Source of the DNA: Candidatus Delongbacteria bacterium
Lineage (GTDB): Bacteria > CAIWAD01
Assembly (NCBI GenBank): GCA_020634015.1
Contig: JACKCN010000006.1
Span: 1-64,000 of the forward strand
DNA: 64,000 nucleotides
Direction: 5' to 3'
Shown here: positions 34,980 to 44,168 of the stretch, in pieces
How the letters are laid out: every line of letters starts with the position of its first letter
How positions within the stretch are numbered: position 1 is the stretch's first letter
The notes under the pieces: model-generated
Told to the model about the DNA's origin: nothing
What the model saw: only the letters and a program-made list of their open reading frames with translations
Databases searched by the model: none
Made by a program: the position numbers and the translations under genes

Positions 34980-35467
34980 GGAGTCTTCCGGATTTGTGTG
35001 TGTCTGGTTGGGGACTGCAAGATAGCCCGGTTATCATGATTCGCAAGTCCCACGCTCCCTTCTCGCGGAAGTGACTGTTGAAGACCGTTCAATGGACAAA
35101 TTTCCGCCCGAATCGATGACAGACAGTTCGATATTCCGGATAATGCTGACCACTGGCATGTGTGTCCCACACGCTGACCGGGAGCGCGGGCTGACTCAAA
35201 GTGCGGTGGTCGGAGTCCGGACACGCTGTGAGACGGCGAACTGTCTGTGGAAGTACCGCACGAATCGGCCACGCGAATGTCCGGAGTCGGCAGCGGGGAC
35301 CTTGGCCCGACCCTGTTGAGCAGTCCCGGCGATCAATCTTCTGGCCTTGCGGTTTCTCTTTTGTCAAAGCGATCAGGATGCGTACCATATGGTCTCGAGT
35401 CCCGGCCCCGATTCTTGAGCACGACGGACGGCGGCAGGGCCCCAGTCGCGATCCTGCTGGAGACTGC
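34980..35467. other. Divergent intergenic region
   Basis: 488 nt between the beta-helix gene (start 34979, minus) and the epimerase gene (35468, plus). Contains the minus-strand promoter candidate TTGCGA-N16-TATCTT (35019-35046). No convincing gene. Confidence 0.35.
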
Positions 35468-36475
35468 ATGAAGATCAACGACCGTGCATTGGTGACCGGC
35501 GGCGCCGGTTTCCTTGGACGCCATCTGAGCCGCGCGCTCGCCGAGGCGGGCTGGCAGGTCACGGTACTCGACGATCTGTCGGCCGAGAGCAGCCGCTTCG
35601 ATGTGCCCGAACTGGATCACGCGGGCATCGACTGCATTCGGGGATCCACGCTTGACCGGGAACTCTGCCAGTCCCTGGTGAGGTCACACCATGCCATCCT
35701 GCATCTGGCCAGCGTGGTGGGCGTGGAGCGGACCATGAGCCAGGTCGTGCCGACCATGCTCAATCTTCAGGGGACCCTCTGTGTGACGGAAGCGCTGTCG
35801 CCGTCACAGGTGATCCTCTTCACCTCCTCGGCCGACATCTATGGGCTGCATTCCCGTCTGTACTCGGGACCGATGGAAGAAGAGCAGCTGACGGTCTATG
35901 AGCATCCTCTGGTCAACCGCTGGATCTATCCCAAGATCAAGGCGCTCGAAGAAAATCTGATCGCCCTTGCCGCCTGCCGCAGAGTCATCATCCGGGTCTT
36001 CAACTGTTATGGCCCCGAGATGGACATTCCCGGCCCGCGCCGCGTGGTGCCCCAGTTCATCGAGAACATTCGCCACCGCGAGCCGATCCGGCTGCACGGT
36101 GGCGGCGATCAGATCCGGGCATTCTGTCACTACTCCGACACCATCCGCGGCATTCTGCTGGCGCTCGAGCATGCCCGCAAGGGCTCCGCGGATCAGCCCT
36201 GGGTCTTCAACATCGGCGGGGAAGACGGCCTCAGCATCCGCCAGCTCGCGGCCCGGCTGATCCGGATCGCGCAGGAACTGGACTGCCTCGAGTCGGCCCT
36301 GCCGATCGTGGAGTGCCCGGACTTCTATTCCTGCGCATTCGACGACACCTGGCACCGCACGCCGGACCTGAGCCGGGCGAAGAAGATTCTGGGCTACCGA
36401 CCACACGTCGGCCTGGACGAGGGTCTGCGTGCCACGATGATCCAGCAGCTGTCGCTCAGTCATGACATCCACTGA
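35468..36475 (+). CDS. NAD-dependent epimerase/dehydratase (extended SDR)
   Basis: 335 residues. GGAGFLG (11-17) binds NAD; S120/S121 (FTSSADIYG) with Y154-x-x-x-K158 (IYPKIK) give the catalytic Ser/Tyr/Lys. Extended-SDR features NxYGP (NCYGPEMDIPGPRRVVPQFI) and FNIGGEDGLSIRQL are present. Such enzymes convert UDP- or dTDP-sugars (epimerases, dehydratases, decarboxylases); the exact substrate is not readable. The stop overlaps the FAD-enzyme gene by 14 nt, so the two are translationally coupled within a glycan locus. Confidence 0.92.
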   Translation: MKINDRALVTGGAGFLGRHLSRALAEAGWQVTVLDDLSAESSRFDVPELDHAGIDCIRGSTLDRELCQSLVRSHHAILHLASVVGVERTMSQVVPTMLNLQGTLCVTEALSPSQVILFTSSADIYGLHSRLYSGPMEEEQLTVYEHPLVNRWIYPKIKALEENLIALAACRRVIIRVFNCYGPEMDIPGPRRVVPQFIENIRHREPIRLHGGGDQIRAFCHYSDTIRGILLALEHARKGSADQPWVFNIGGEDGLSIRQLAARLIRIAQELDCLESALPIVECPDFYSCAFDDTWHRTPDLSRAKKILGYRPHVGLDEGLRATMIQQLSLSHDIH

Positions 36476-37778
36476 TGTCCTGATCGTCGGAACCGGCATC
36501 AGTGGGCTGGGTTGCCGCGCGCTTCTGCAGGATCAGCGGGATGTCCTCACGCTCGAGGCGGCCGATCGTCCGGGCGGGTTGACCCGTGTGTTCCGCGTGG
36601 GTGAGTTCATCTTCGATTCGGTCGTCCATGTGCTGCGCTTCCGCGATCCCGAACTCTGGCGATTCGCGCAGTTGCTCTGTCCGGACGGCTTTCACCACTT
36701 CCCGCGGATCAACCATGTCTGGCAGGCCGGAGTCCAGCTCGACTACCCGTACCAGTATCACGCGGGGCAGTTGCCCGAAGCCATCCGCAAGGCCTGCCTG
36801 GAGGGGTACATCCACAACCCCTGGGCGACCGCCCAGGATACCAGGACCTTTCGAGACTGGTTGCTGAAGAACTTCGGTCCCGGTTTCTACGAGCACTTCT
36901 TCCACCCGTACAACCTCAAGCTCTACGGGGTGGGGCCTGAATGCCTCGAGGGCGAGAGAATGACCTGGCTGATCCCCGATGGCGATCGCGAGCGGGTGCT
37001 GGAAGGCAGCCGAGACACGGTGGCGGCGGGTGCGGCCGGAAGCCAGCTGGCCTATCCCAGAGGCACCCTGGGCATCGAGACGCTCTGCCACGGGGCGGTC
37101 GGGCTTGCCGAGTCGCCGATCCTCGTCAACCAGCAGGTGGTCCACCTGGACCTGGCTCAGCGAGTGCTGCAGGTGAGCTCCGGCCAGCGCTATGCCTATC
37201 GGGAGCTGGTCAGTTCGATCCCTCTGCCGGGCTTGCTGGCGCTGATTCCGGATCTGGATCACGAGATCGCGGCCCTGGGGCGCAGCCTTAAAGCGGTGCC
37301 CCTCCAGGTGGCCGAGGTGGGCATCGAGGGCGAGGAACATGCCCTGGCCGGCCAGTGGAGCTACTTTCCCGACCCCGACATTCCTTTCTATCGGCTGACC
37401 CGGCTGGAGCATGTCTCACCCGAGCTGTGCCCGGCCGGGCATTCGGCCTTGCTGCTTGAAAGCTCCGCGGCCCAGCCTCTTGTCAGGGACGAGGTCGAAG
37501 GGGCGCTCAGGCGCGTGGGGATGCTGGCCGGCACCCGGGTGGTGCATTACCGTGTCCGCCGGATTCCCGCGGGCTATGTGCTCTTCGAGCCCGGCGTCGT
37601 GGCCAGGGTCCGGCGGATTCTTGAGCATCTGCGCGAGAGGCACGTGCATCCGATCGGACGTTATGGACGCTGGGATTACATGGACATCGAAGGCGCGCTG
37701 GCCACGGGGCTGGAGACAGCGGCCTTCCTGCGGGGCGGCCAGCTGAGGAGTCTGCTGGGCAGCGTGCCGGGCATGTGA
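36462..37778 (+). CDS. FAD-dependent amine-oxidase-like oxidoreductase
   Basis: 438 residues. N-terminal dinucleotide motif VLIVGTGISGLGCRALLQDQ and AADRPGGLTRVF (the second G-rich FAD contact). Other stretches match the UDP-galactopyranose-mutase/protoporphyrinogen-oxidase-like fold (VHVLRFRDPELWRF, NLKLYGVGPECL, and a C-terminal RYGRWDYMDIEGALATGLET). Proteins of this type are frequent in exopolysaccharide clusters, where they reduce or rearrange sugar intermediates. Its start overlaps the epimerase by 14 nt. Substrate unknown. Confidence 0.85.
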   Translation: MTSTDVLIVGTGISGLGCRALLQDQRDVLTLEAADRPGGLTRVFRVGEFIFDSVVHVLRFRDPELWRFAQLLCPDGFHHFPRINHVWQAGVQLDYPYQYHAGQLPEAIRKACLEGYIHNPWATAQDTRTFRDWLLKNFGPGFYEHFFHPYNLKLYGVGPECLEGERMTWLIPDGDRERVLEGSRDTVAAGAAGSQLAYPRGTLGIETLCHGAVGLAESPILVNQQVVHLDLAQRVLQVSSGQRYAYRELVSSIPLPGLLALIPDLDHEIAALGRSLKAVPLQVAEVGIEGEEHALAGQWSYFPDPDIPFYRLTRLEHVSPELCPAGHSALLLESSAAQPLVRDEVEGALRRVGMLAGTRVVHYRVRRIPAGYVLFEPGVVARVRRILEHLRERHVHPIGRYGRWDYMDIEGALATGLETAAFLRGGQLRSLLGSVPGM

Positions 37779-37812
37779 TGGGCGCTGTGCTGCGTGCACC
37801 CGGCGAGGCGGG

Positions 37813-38481
37813 TCAGCTCACTCCTCCCAGTCGGAGCATGGCCAGCGGAGTCCGGCAGAGCAGTTTCAGATCGGTGGCCAGGGAGAGGGTGTCCACATAC
37901 ACCAGATCCAGCTCGGCCTTTCGGCGTGACTGGTCGATCGTGCCGAACTCCAGATAGCGTGGCGACAGCTGGCAGAGGCCGGTCAGGCCGGGCCTGACGA
38001 GATGGCGACGGGAATAGCCAGGGATCTGGGCGGAAAGCGCACGGGCGATCTCCCATGGCTCGGGGCGCGGCCCGACCAGACTCATCTCACCTCGGAGAAC
38101 ATTGAACAGCTGGGGCAGCTCGTCCAGCCGGAAGCGGCGAAGGAAACGGCCGCAGCGTGTGATCCGTGGATCCGCGTGGTAGGTCCAGCCCTCGAAGAGC
38201 GCGCCCGGCGGCGCGCTCACGCCGGCGGTCATGGTGCGCAGCTTGAAGAGAATGAAGCGCCTGCCCTGATGTCCCATCCTGGCCTGGCTGTACAGCACGG
38301 GCCGGCCGCTGTCAAGCAGCACCACCAGGCCCAGCAGACACAGCAGGGGCAGCCAGAGCGGCAGGGTCAGCAAGACCAGCAGGCTGTCCAGGGTCCGCTT
38401 GCCCCAGTGGAAGTACCAGCCCGAAGGAAGCGGCACGACCTGGGGCGCGGCGTTGGAAAGATCCGATTGATGAACAGCCAT
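37813..38481 (-). CDS. Undecaprenyl-phosphate sugar phosphotransferase
   Basis: 222 residues, the short membrane form of the bacterial sugar transferase (polyprenol-phosphate glycosyl-1-phosphate transferase) family. N-terminal span [20 protein letters not shown]; catalytic core [45 protein letters not shown] and [15 protein letters not shown], all family hallmarks. It would start a lipid-linked glycan by loading the first sugar-phosphate. ATG 38481 is preferred for length; an upstream ATG at 38526 is possible. It faces opposite to its neighbours although all belong to one glycan locus. Confidence 0.93.
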   Translation of the reverse strand: MAVHQSDLSNAAPQVVPLPSGWYFHWGKRTLDSLLVLLTLPLWLPLLCLLGLVVLLDSGRPVLYSQARMGHQGRRFILFKLRTMTAGVSAPPGALFEGWTYHADPRITRCGRFLRRFRLDELPQLFNVLRGEMSLVGPRPEPWEIARALSAQIPGYSRRHLVRPGLTGLCQLSPRYLEFGTIDQSRRKAELDLVYVDTLSLATDLKLLCRTPLAMLRLGGVS

Positions 38482-38570
38482 GGGGCCCAAGATGACAATT
38501 CGTGAGCGGGATGCCAGCGGTGGCATGATCCGTGTCACAGATCCCTCATCCTCTTCAGGAGAATCTCCGC

Positions 38571-39368
38571 ATGGCGAACACCCGCAGTGAAGATGCAGGG
38601 GCATTGCGCACCCGGGCCAGTCTGAACGAGACACGGGGCAACCTGGACCTGGGACAGCACCTCCGTTCCCAGCTTGCCCTGAAGCCCACCAGCCGATTGC
38701 TGGATCTGGGGTGCGGAACCGGGCATCTGCTGCGTGCCTGCTGTCGGGACCTGGGCGTGGGCGGATGCTGCTGGGCACTTGATCTGTCACGCGAAAGCCT
38801 GAATGAGCTGGAACGCACGCTGGTGCCGCAGTTTCCCATGATCAGGCCGCTGGTACTGTCCATGGACCGCCTGGTCGACCCGGCCTGCCAACCGGAGCTC
38901 CGCGAGCTGACCCATCTGGTTTCAGCTTATGCGCTGTACTACAGCGAAAACCCCGACGCACTGCTGGACGCACTGCACTCACGGCTGGCGCCCGGTGGAC
39001 TCCTGCTGGTCGCGGGACCCTGCAAGGGCAACAATCGCGAGTGGTTTCAGCTGCTGGAATCCGCAGGACTGGAGATTCCCGAAGGCATACGTCGGATCAC
39101 GGAAGAGTTCATGGACCGCCGTCTGCCCGTCGCGGGGCGCAAGCTGTTCGCGACGGTGGAAGAGCACCGCCTGTCGAATCCGGTGGTCATTGGCGATGCC
39201 GACAGCCTGCAGGCCTACTGGCGCAGCAACATCTATCATGATCCAGACCGCGATGCGCAGGTCTGCCGCTGCATCCGCGAGCACTTCCGCAGCAACTCCG
39301 ACTTCACCATCACCAAGCGAATCTCGGTGATCCGAATGATCAAATCCCAAGGAGAACCAGATGGCTGA
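38571..39368 (+). CDS. SAM-dependent class I methyltransferase
   Basis: 265 residues. AGGAGA precedes the start. SAM-binding motif I LLDLGCGTGHLLRACC and acidic motif CWALDLSRESLNELE; motif post-I APGGLLLVAGPCKG near residue 145. The remainder is helical with no recognised target-binding domain. Its stop overlaps the deacetylase-like gene by 8 nt, so they are coupled. Target could be a sugar, lipid or protein in the surface-glycan pathway; not decided by sequence. Confidence 0.88.
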   Translation: MANTRSEDAGALRTRASLNETRGNLDLGQHLRSQLALKPTSRLLDLGCGTGHLLRACCRDLGVGGCCWALDLSRESLNELERTLVPQFPMIRPLVLSMDRLVDPACQPELRELTHLVSAYALYYSENPDALLDALHSRLAPGGLLLVAGPCKGNNREWFQLLESAGLEIPEGIRRITEEFMDRRLPVAGRKLFATVEEHRLSNPVVIGDADSLQAYWRSNIYHDPDRDAQVCRCIREHFRSNSDFTITKRISVIRMIKSQGEPDG

Positions 39369-40125
39369 GGGATTTCCCTGGTTCAGTCCGGACGGCTATC
39401 GACGCATTCTTGAACGGGCACTCGAGCTGGGTTATCGGATCCAGTGTTTCCGCGATTTTCTGCCCGGCCGTGATGCGCCCCGACTCCTGTTGCGTCACGA
39501 TCTGGATCACAGCATCCGCGCGGCCCTTGTCAGTGCCGACACCGAAACCCGATTGGGAGTCTGCTCCACATACTTCGTGCAGGTTGAGTGCAGCTTCTAC
39601 AATCTGCTTTCGGCGGAAAGCCGCGAGTTGGTTGCCGAACTGGTGTCCGGAGGGCATGAAATCGGTCTTCATTTTTCGGCCGGACGTTATCGTGGGGAAC
39701 AGGGTGCCAGACGCTGGCGACTGGATCTGGCGCTGCTTGAAGATCTGGCGGGGCATCCGATCCACACCGCCTCACAGCACCTTCCCAGTTCCACCGAACG
39801 CTTCGATCCGGGCGACCTGATCAGGCGGGAAGCCTACCGCGAGCCCTTCATGGGAAAGGAAATGGGCTACATTTCCGATTCCCTGATGGCCTGGAGACAG
39901 GCCACTCCCCTCGAGTGGATCGAGGAGAGGCGCAGCTTCCAGTTTCTGACTCACCCCTTGACGTGGTCCCATCAGGTCAACGATCTGGACCAGGCTCTGG
40001 ACCTGGCGGTAGCGGAAGAAGTGCAGCAGCTGCGAGCGGAATTGGCAAGGACACGCACACTGTACCACGACCTGCTGGCCGCACGCGAGCGGCTGGACGC
40101 AGAGTTCCGCAGGTCCCGCGGCTGA
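39361..40125 (+). CDS. Polysaccharide-deacetylase-like protein
   Basis: 254 residues. LLRHDLDHSIRAALVSADTE resembles the NodB first metal motif (Asp pair). The second motif is reduced: GHEIGLHFSAGRY carries one His, instead of the usual H(S/T)xxH, and LTHPLTWSHQ supplies a late His. Proteins of this subtype are common in surface-glycan clusters and are called polysaccharide deacetylase family, although their catalysis is not established. The C-terminus is a coiled coil (AEEVQQLRAELARTRTLYHD). It overlaps the methyltransferase gene by 8 nt. Confidence 0.78.
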   Translation: MAEGFPWFSPDGYRRILERALELGYRIQCFRDFLPGRDAPRLLLRHDLDHSIRAALVSADTETRLGVCSTYFVQVECSFYNLLSAESRELVAELVSGGHEIGLHFSAGRYRGEQGARRWRLDLALLEDLAGHPIHTASQHLPSSTERFDPGDLIRREAYREPFMGKEMGYISDSLMAWRQATPLEWIEERRSFQFLTHPLTWSHQVNDLDQALDLAVAEEVQQLRAELARTRTLYHDLLAARERLDAEFRRSRG

Positions 40126-40141
40126 ATCGGGACAGGCCCGC

Positions 40142-40981
40142 TCAGCCTGGCGAGTCGGTTGGTGGAGCCAGTTTCCGAAAAACCTGGTCGTAGTCCGCCG
40201 GGGCGTGTGCCCGCAGTCGCTGCTCTCCTCGCCGCATCACCCCGGCGACGAGCCAGGCAAGAAACCCGCAGCCGGCCTTCGGAGGAGACAGTGCCAGCTC
40301 CTCCCGAAGGATCTTCCACTGCAGACGGTACCTGAGCAAGCTCGACCGACTGATGGCACCGGGGCGCTGTCGGTAGCCGTACAGCGAATGGCGAATGCCG
40401 CACACGCTGCCACCCGCGGACAGCAGGCGAAGCCAGAGTACGTAGTCCGCTCTGGCTGGCCAATCCGGATACGCCAGGTCAGGATATGCCGCCGCCCTGA
40501 GCATCACCGTGGCACTGGCGATGCGATTGATCCGTGTCAGATCCCCATGGACGACACGCTCAGCTGGCAGAATGGGCAGGCTCCAGAGTCCAAGGTCCTC
40601 CGAACAGCGATGGTGGCCGGTCTGCGAAAAACTGCAGCCATGGGCGAGCATGTGTTCCAGCTGCAGTTCCAGCTTGCGGGGATGATACACGTCATCGCTG
40701 CCCAGGAAGCAGAGAAACTCCCCGCTCGCCAGCGTGATCCCATGGTTCATGGTGGCGGCGGCACCCAGGCGTGAGCCATTGCGTGCCCAGCGCAAGCGGG
40801 CATCCCGCCTGGCCCAGGCTTGGGCCAGCTCGGCCGAGCCATCGGTGGAGGCATCATCCACCAGAATCAGTTCCCAGTCCGGGCAAGTCTGAGCCACGAC
40901 CGAGGCGATGGCCTGCTCCAGAAAGGGCCGAGTGTTGTGAATGGGCATGATCACGCTGATCAGTGGGCGTGATGGCAGCAT
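40142..40981 (-). CDS. GT2-family glycosyltransferase
   Basis: 279 residues. Start at 40981 is set by the family N-terminus PLISVIMPIHNTRPFLEQAI. GT-A motifs LILVDDASTDGSAELA (nucleotide-sugar binding), CFLGSDDVYHPRKLELQ (SDD, metal binding) and the catalytic-side ADYVLWLRLLSAGG are present. It would transfer a sugar to the growing surface glycan in the cytoplasm. It is convergent with the deacetylase-like gene (17 nt between stops). The ribosome binding site is weak. Confidence 0.92.
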   Translation of the reverse strand: MLPSRPLISVIMPIHNTRPFLEQAIASVVAQTCPDWELILVDDASTDGSAELAQAWARRDARLRWARNGSRLGAAATMNHGITLASGEFLCFLGSDDVYHPRKLELQLEHMLAHGCSFSQTGHHRCSEDLGLWSLPILPAERVVHGDLTRINRIASATVMLRAAAYPDLAYPDWPARADYVLWLRLLSAGGSVCGIRHSLYGYRQRPGAISRSSLLRYRLQWKILREELALSPPKAGCGFLAWLVAGVMRRGEQRLRAHAPADYDQVFRKLAPPTDSPG

Positions 40982-41097
40982 GGGGCAAGGTGTCCGTTGA
41001 TTGGCTTCGGCCCGAAACGCGGGAGAAGGCCAGGAACCTTCCCCGGGGGCGTGCATCACATCTGCAGGGTCATCCGGCCTGTATTCCGCGCGCCGGC

Positions 41098-41382
41098 TCA
41101 CTCCCCGAGCGTACAGGCAGCTGTCGCAGACCAGCGGGCCGGCATCGCTGCGGCCTTCGTGCACGCCCGTGGTCCCACATCCATCGTGCGCCGTGCGCGA
41201 CCCCGCAGGTCTGGCAGCAGGATCCGTGCCAGTCCCGGGCCAGAATGTGGATTGTGTTCGCCCTTCACCAGCAGCATGGCCTGCCTCTCGACCGGGTGCC
41301 GGTCGGTCCCTCCGGGCATTGCCCGCAGCGGGAGAGCGGCCAGCAGGCTGACCAGAGCCAGCAGTGAGAACGCGGTCGTCAT
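41098..41382 (-). CDS. Possible small exported protein
   Basis: 94 residues. CAGGAGACTCCC precedes ATG 41382 and the N-terminus is a clean signal peptide (MTTAFSLLALVSLLAALPLR). The rest is Pro/Arg-rich with low similarity to anything. The other frames of the same stretch carry Cys clusters (CCQTC, CDSC), so a frameshifted small Cys-rich protein is also possible. I list it mainly for its start signals. Confidence 0.35.
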   Translation of the reverse strand: MTTAFSLLALVSLLAALPLRAMPGGTDRHPVERQAMLLVKGEHNPHSGPGLARILLPDLRGRARRTMDVGPRACTKAAAMPARWSATAACTLGE

Positions 41383-41527
41383 GGGAGTCTCCTGTTGGGG
41401 CGCACAAGAGTATCATTCCCGCAAAACGGTTCCAACCGAAAGGATGGATGAAGGAACTCGGCACCACGACAGGAGTGATGTCAGGTGAGAGCCCGGGCAA
41501 GGCTCCCGGTGGGCTGTCCGGAGAGAG

Positions 41528-41560
41528 ACCGCCCGGAATGCGGCAGGCATTCCGGGCGGT
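41528..41560. terminator. Terminator hairpin
   Basis: Perfect 14-bp stem ACCGCCCGGAATGC / GCATTCCGGGCGGT, loop GGCAG, immediately past the stop of the BNR-like exoprotein (minus strand). No U-tract. Confidence 0.65.
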
Positions 41561-41566
41561 CGGCGT

Positions 41567-42805
41567 TCATTTGACGATGGTCATGCGGCGTGTGTCACGC
41601 ACGCGCTGGTTCACTTCGAGAGAGTAGAAATAGGTTCCGCTGGGCAGCGCACCGGCATCGAAGGAGAAGCCGTGCGGACCCATGGCCTGGGGCCCCCGGT
41701 CGATGACGCGCACTTCGCGTCCCAGCAGATCGTGCACGAGGATCCGCACCTGCCCGGCCTGTGCCAGCGAGTAGTCGATGCGGGTGCCGGGATTGAAGGG
41801 GTTGGGAAAGTTGCCCAGCAACCTGTAGTCCAGGGGGCCGGCCAGCAGGTGGTCCGCGATGTCGCTGAGATTCTGGATCTCCTCGCGGAAGACACCGCCG
41901 CTGCGGGTGCCCACGTAGACATGGGTTGTGGTCATGGCGACACAGGTGATCGGGCCGCCGCTGACACCGCTCATGTCCAGAGGGTTGTAGGTGAAGAAGT
42001 CATTCGCCTGATAGCCCGCATCTCCGAAGGCCAGAGCCATGCCGGAGAAGGGATACAGGGCGACCGTGAGAAACACGCCGGGATTCTCGACGAGGGAATA
42101 CCAGGTGATGCCGTAGTCCGGTGTGGCGATCAGGCCGCCATCGGTGGCCGCCATGATCAGAGTGCCCAGAACAACCACCCGGTGCGCCTGGAGCTCGGCT
42201 CCGCTGAGTCCGTCATTGATGTCGGTCCAGCTGGCCATGTTGTCCATGGAAAGAAAGATTCCTGCATCGGTCGCGATCACGCGGGGACTGATCTCGTCGT
42301 CATCGTATCCGCTGAGGTCGTTGACGAAGAGCGCATCGCCACTGAGACCATTGTTGAAGGCCGTCCAGGGACCATCTACCTCCGGACCGGCAAAGACCCC
42401 CTGCCCTTCGGTGCCCAGAGCCCAGTTGAATTCCTCGCTGTCCGCGCCGAACCAGAAGTAGTTGATCGCGCCGCTTCCCGGGCCGCTGCTGGCGCAGGGG
42501 AAGTACTCCTGCTGGTCCTGGGTGAAGTACGCGCCGGAGTCCGTGCTGGCCCAGATCACGCGAGGTCCACCTCCGCCCCTCAGGTCGCGGATGCTCGTAT
42601 TGCCGATGTTGCCGTTGATCGCGCTCCAGGAGGTGCCATCCTCGCTGCGGAAAATGCCGCTGGCCGTGCCGGCCATCACGGTGTCCTGATAGGCGAAGAT
42701 CGAACGGACATCCATGCTGCCCAGCCCGGTGTTCACTGCCTGCCAGCTGGCCAGGGCCGGAAGGCTGCCCGCCAGCAGCAGGAAGAGGATCGAGGGTCGT
42801 TTCAT
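41567..42805 (-). CDS. BNR/YCF48-like exoprotein with PNPFNP domain
   Basis: 412 residues. AAAGGAACGTGCGC precedes ATG 42805; a GTG two codons earlier is too close to the ribosome binding site. Signal peptide ends at ALAS. Residues about 20-300 contain repeated units like those of photosystem-assembly/BNR propellers (IFAYQDTVMAGTASGIFRSE, VIWASTDSGAYFTQD, RVIATDAGIFLSMDN, MAATDGGLIATPDYGITWYS). The C-terminal 80 residues are the FlgD-like module (LLGNFPNPFNPGTRIDYSLA to TRRMTIVK), which links it to the other exported proteins of this window. Confidence 0.85.
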   Translation of the reverse strand: MKRPSILFLLLAGSLPALASWQAVNTGLGSMDVRSIFAYQDTVMAGTASGIFRSEDGTSWSAINGNIGNTSIRDLRGGGGPRVIWASTDSGAYFTQDQQEYFPCASSGPGSGAINYFWFGADSEEFNWALGTEGQGVFAGPEVDGPWTAFNNGLSGDALFVNDLSGYDDDEISPRVIATDAGIFLSMDNMASWTDINDGLSGAELQAHRVVVLGTLIMAATDGGLIATPDYGITWYSLVENPGVFLTVALYPFSGMALAFGDAGYQANDFFTYNPLDMSGVSGGPITCVAMTTTHVYVGTRSGGVFREEIQNLSDIADHLLAGPLDYRLLGNFPNPFNPGTRIDYSLAQAGQVRILVHDLLGREVRVIDRGPQAMGPHGFSFDAGALPSGTYFYSLEVNQRVRDTRRMTIVK

Positions 42806-43118
42806 GCGCACGTTCCTTTCGGTGTGGTGTCGGGAGTCCTGTACCCGACAGAGCGATGGGCTGCCCGCAGGCAGGGTATGCGACAGGACGCTCCCGGGGA
42901 GCGCGGAGCAGACGGATCGGGTCTTTGCTGTGGTGTTTGTTCTTTGCCGTGTGGTCCGGTTTATCGGACACTCGCGCCGCGAAGTTCAGGTTCGCGCCAG
43001 GGGCGCCTGCAAGGTAGGAACGATCCAGCGGAAGGGCGATCGGCAATCACCCCTCTGGAAAATGGCGTCGGGGCTGCCTGCACAGGAGCAGGAAAGCCGG
43101 TCGACCGGGCTGGAGACA
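42806..43118. other. Intergenic region before BNR-like gene
   Basis: About 313 nt between the BNR-like gene start and the terminator hairpin of the porin gene. Nothing recognisable except purine-rich start signals next to 42805. Confidence 0.3.
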
Positions 43119-43146
43119 GAACACCCGCCCAGCTGGACGGGTGTTC
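43119..43146 (-). terminator. Terminator hairpin of porin-amt unit
   Basis: 9-bp stem GAACACCCG / CGGGTGTTC enclosing an inner CCAGCTGG palindrome, 22 nt past the porin stop codon. Confidence 0.6.
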
Positions 43147-43167
43147 GCAGGTTTCGCTGGCCAGGGG

Positions 43168-44160
43168 TCAGAAACCGTAGGTCATTTCGGCGGCAATGGC
43201 GAAACGGGAGTCGGTGGCCGCGCCGTCCTCGTCCAGCCAGATTTTCTGATCCACGCTGTCCAGGCGGAATTCGAGCACCGCGCCCAGCTTTTCGCCAAGA
43301 GTGAATGTGGGAGCGATGGTGAGCGAGCTGCGCGTCACGCCCGAAATGGCGCCGCTGACCGGGTCGATGAAGGCCTCGCCCAGACGCAGCATGTCGGCGT
43401 CGTCGAACTGGTCCACCCGCAGGGTCAGGCCCAGTGTCTCATTGATGGTCCAGTGACTCATCAGCAGAAAGCCGGTCCAGCTGCCATCGTTGCCTGCGGC
43501 ATCGGTGTAGCTGCCCGTGTTGACTTCCAGTCCCAGCAGCCAGGCTCCGTGTTCCCAGCGGGCGTCCAGATCCAGCACCAGCTGGCCATCGTCGCCCGTG
43601 ACTTCCGGGTCGGCAATCCACGAGAAGCCGCCGGAGAAGTCTCCCAGCTGGCCCCCCAGGCGGCCCGCGAAAGTTTTCTCCATGTCGGTTTCCGTGTTCG
43701 CATCCCAGCTGTTGGCCAGTATCAGCACCAGATCCAGCCCGGGGCGCAGCTGCAGATCGGTGCGCGCTCCGGTGAAGTTGGTGGGTAACCCATAGTCGAA
43801 GACGAGAGAGTGGCTGTACTGGTACATGTCCGGGGCATCCAGCGATTCGAAGCCAATGGGTGCATTGAAGCGGCCCAGACTGAGGCGGGCGTCCCAGGAT
43901 CCGGGAAGTCCCAGGGACAGGTATCCCTGTTCCACGGCGGCGGCCCAGCCCCCGGCGCCATCATCGCTGAAGTCCAGATCGGCACGCAGCAGGACACCAT
44001 CGTCCGACTGGCGCACCAGGTCCAGTTCCACCTGATCGGTACTGAAGGCCAGGGCCCGGGGATCGGCATCGTAGCGCAGGCTGGCGTCCACGAAGCCCGA
44101 CAGGTCCACCTGGGCCAGGGCACTTCCGGCGCAGAGGCTGAGAAGCAGCAGGTTTCTCAT
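43168..44160 (-). CDS. Porin, BBP2/OmpL-like
   Basis: 330 residues. Signal peptide MRNLLLLSLCAGSALA. The mature protein is alternating amphipathic beta strands (VDLSGFVDASLRYDADPRAL, WDARLSLGRFNAPIGFESLD, DMYQYSHSLVFDYGLPTNFT, FAIAAEMTYGF at the end with a terminal Phe), as in the BBP2/OmpL-like porin family. ARLSLGRFNAPIGFE and YSHS are typical. It probably forms an outer-membrane channel. Its start lies 8 nt from the stop of the ammonium transporter gene, so the two are co-transcribed and the porin likely helps ammonium cross the outer membrane (inference). Confidence 0.82.
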   Translation of the reverse strand: MRNLLLLSLCAGSALAQVDLSGFVDASLRYDADPRALAFSTDQVELDLVRQSDDGVLLRADLDFSDDGAGGWAAAVEQGYLSLGLPGSWDARLSLGRFNAPIGFESLDAPDMYQYSHSLVFDYGLPTNFTGARTDLQLRPGLDLVLILANSWDANTETDMEKTFAGRLGGQLGDFSGGFSWIADPEVTGDDGQLVLDLDARWEHGAWLLGLEVNTGSYTDAAGNDGSWTGFLLMSHWTINETLGLTLRVDQFDDADMLRLGEAFIDPVSGAISGVTRSSLTIAPTFTLGEKLGAVLEFRLDSVDQKIWLDEDGAATDSRFAIAAEMTYGF

Positions 44161-44168
44161 GGTGTCTC

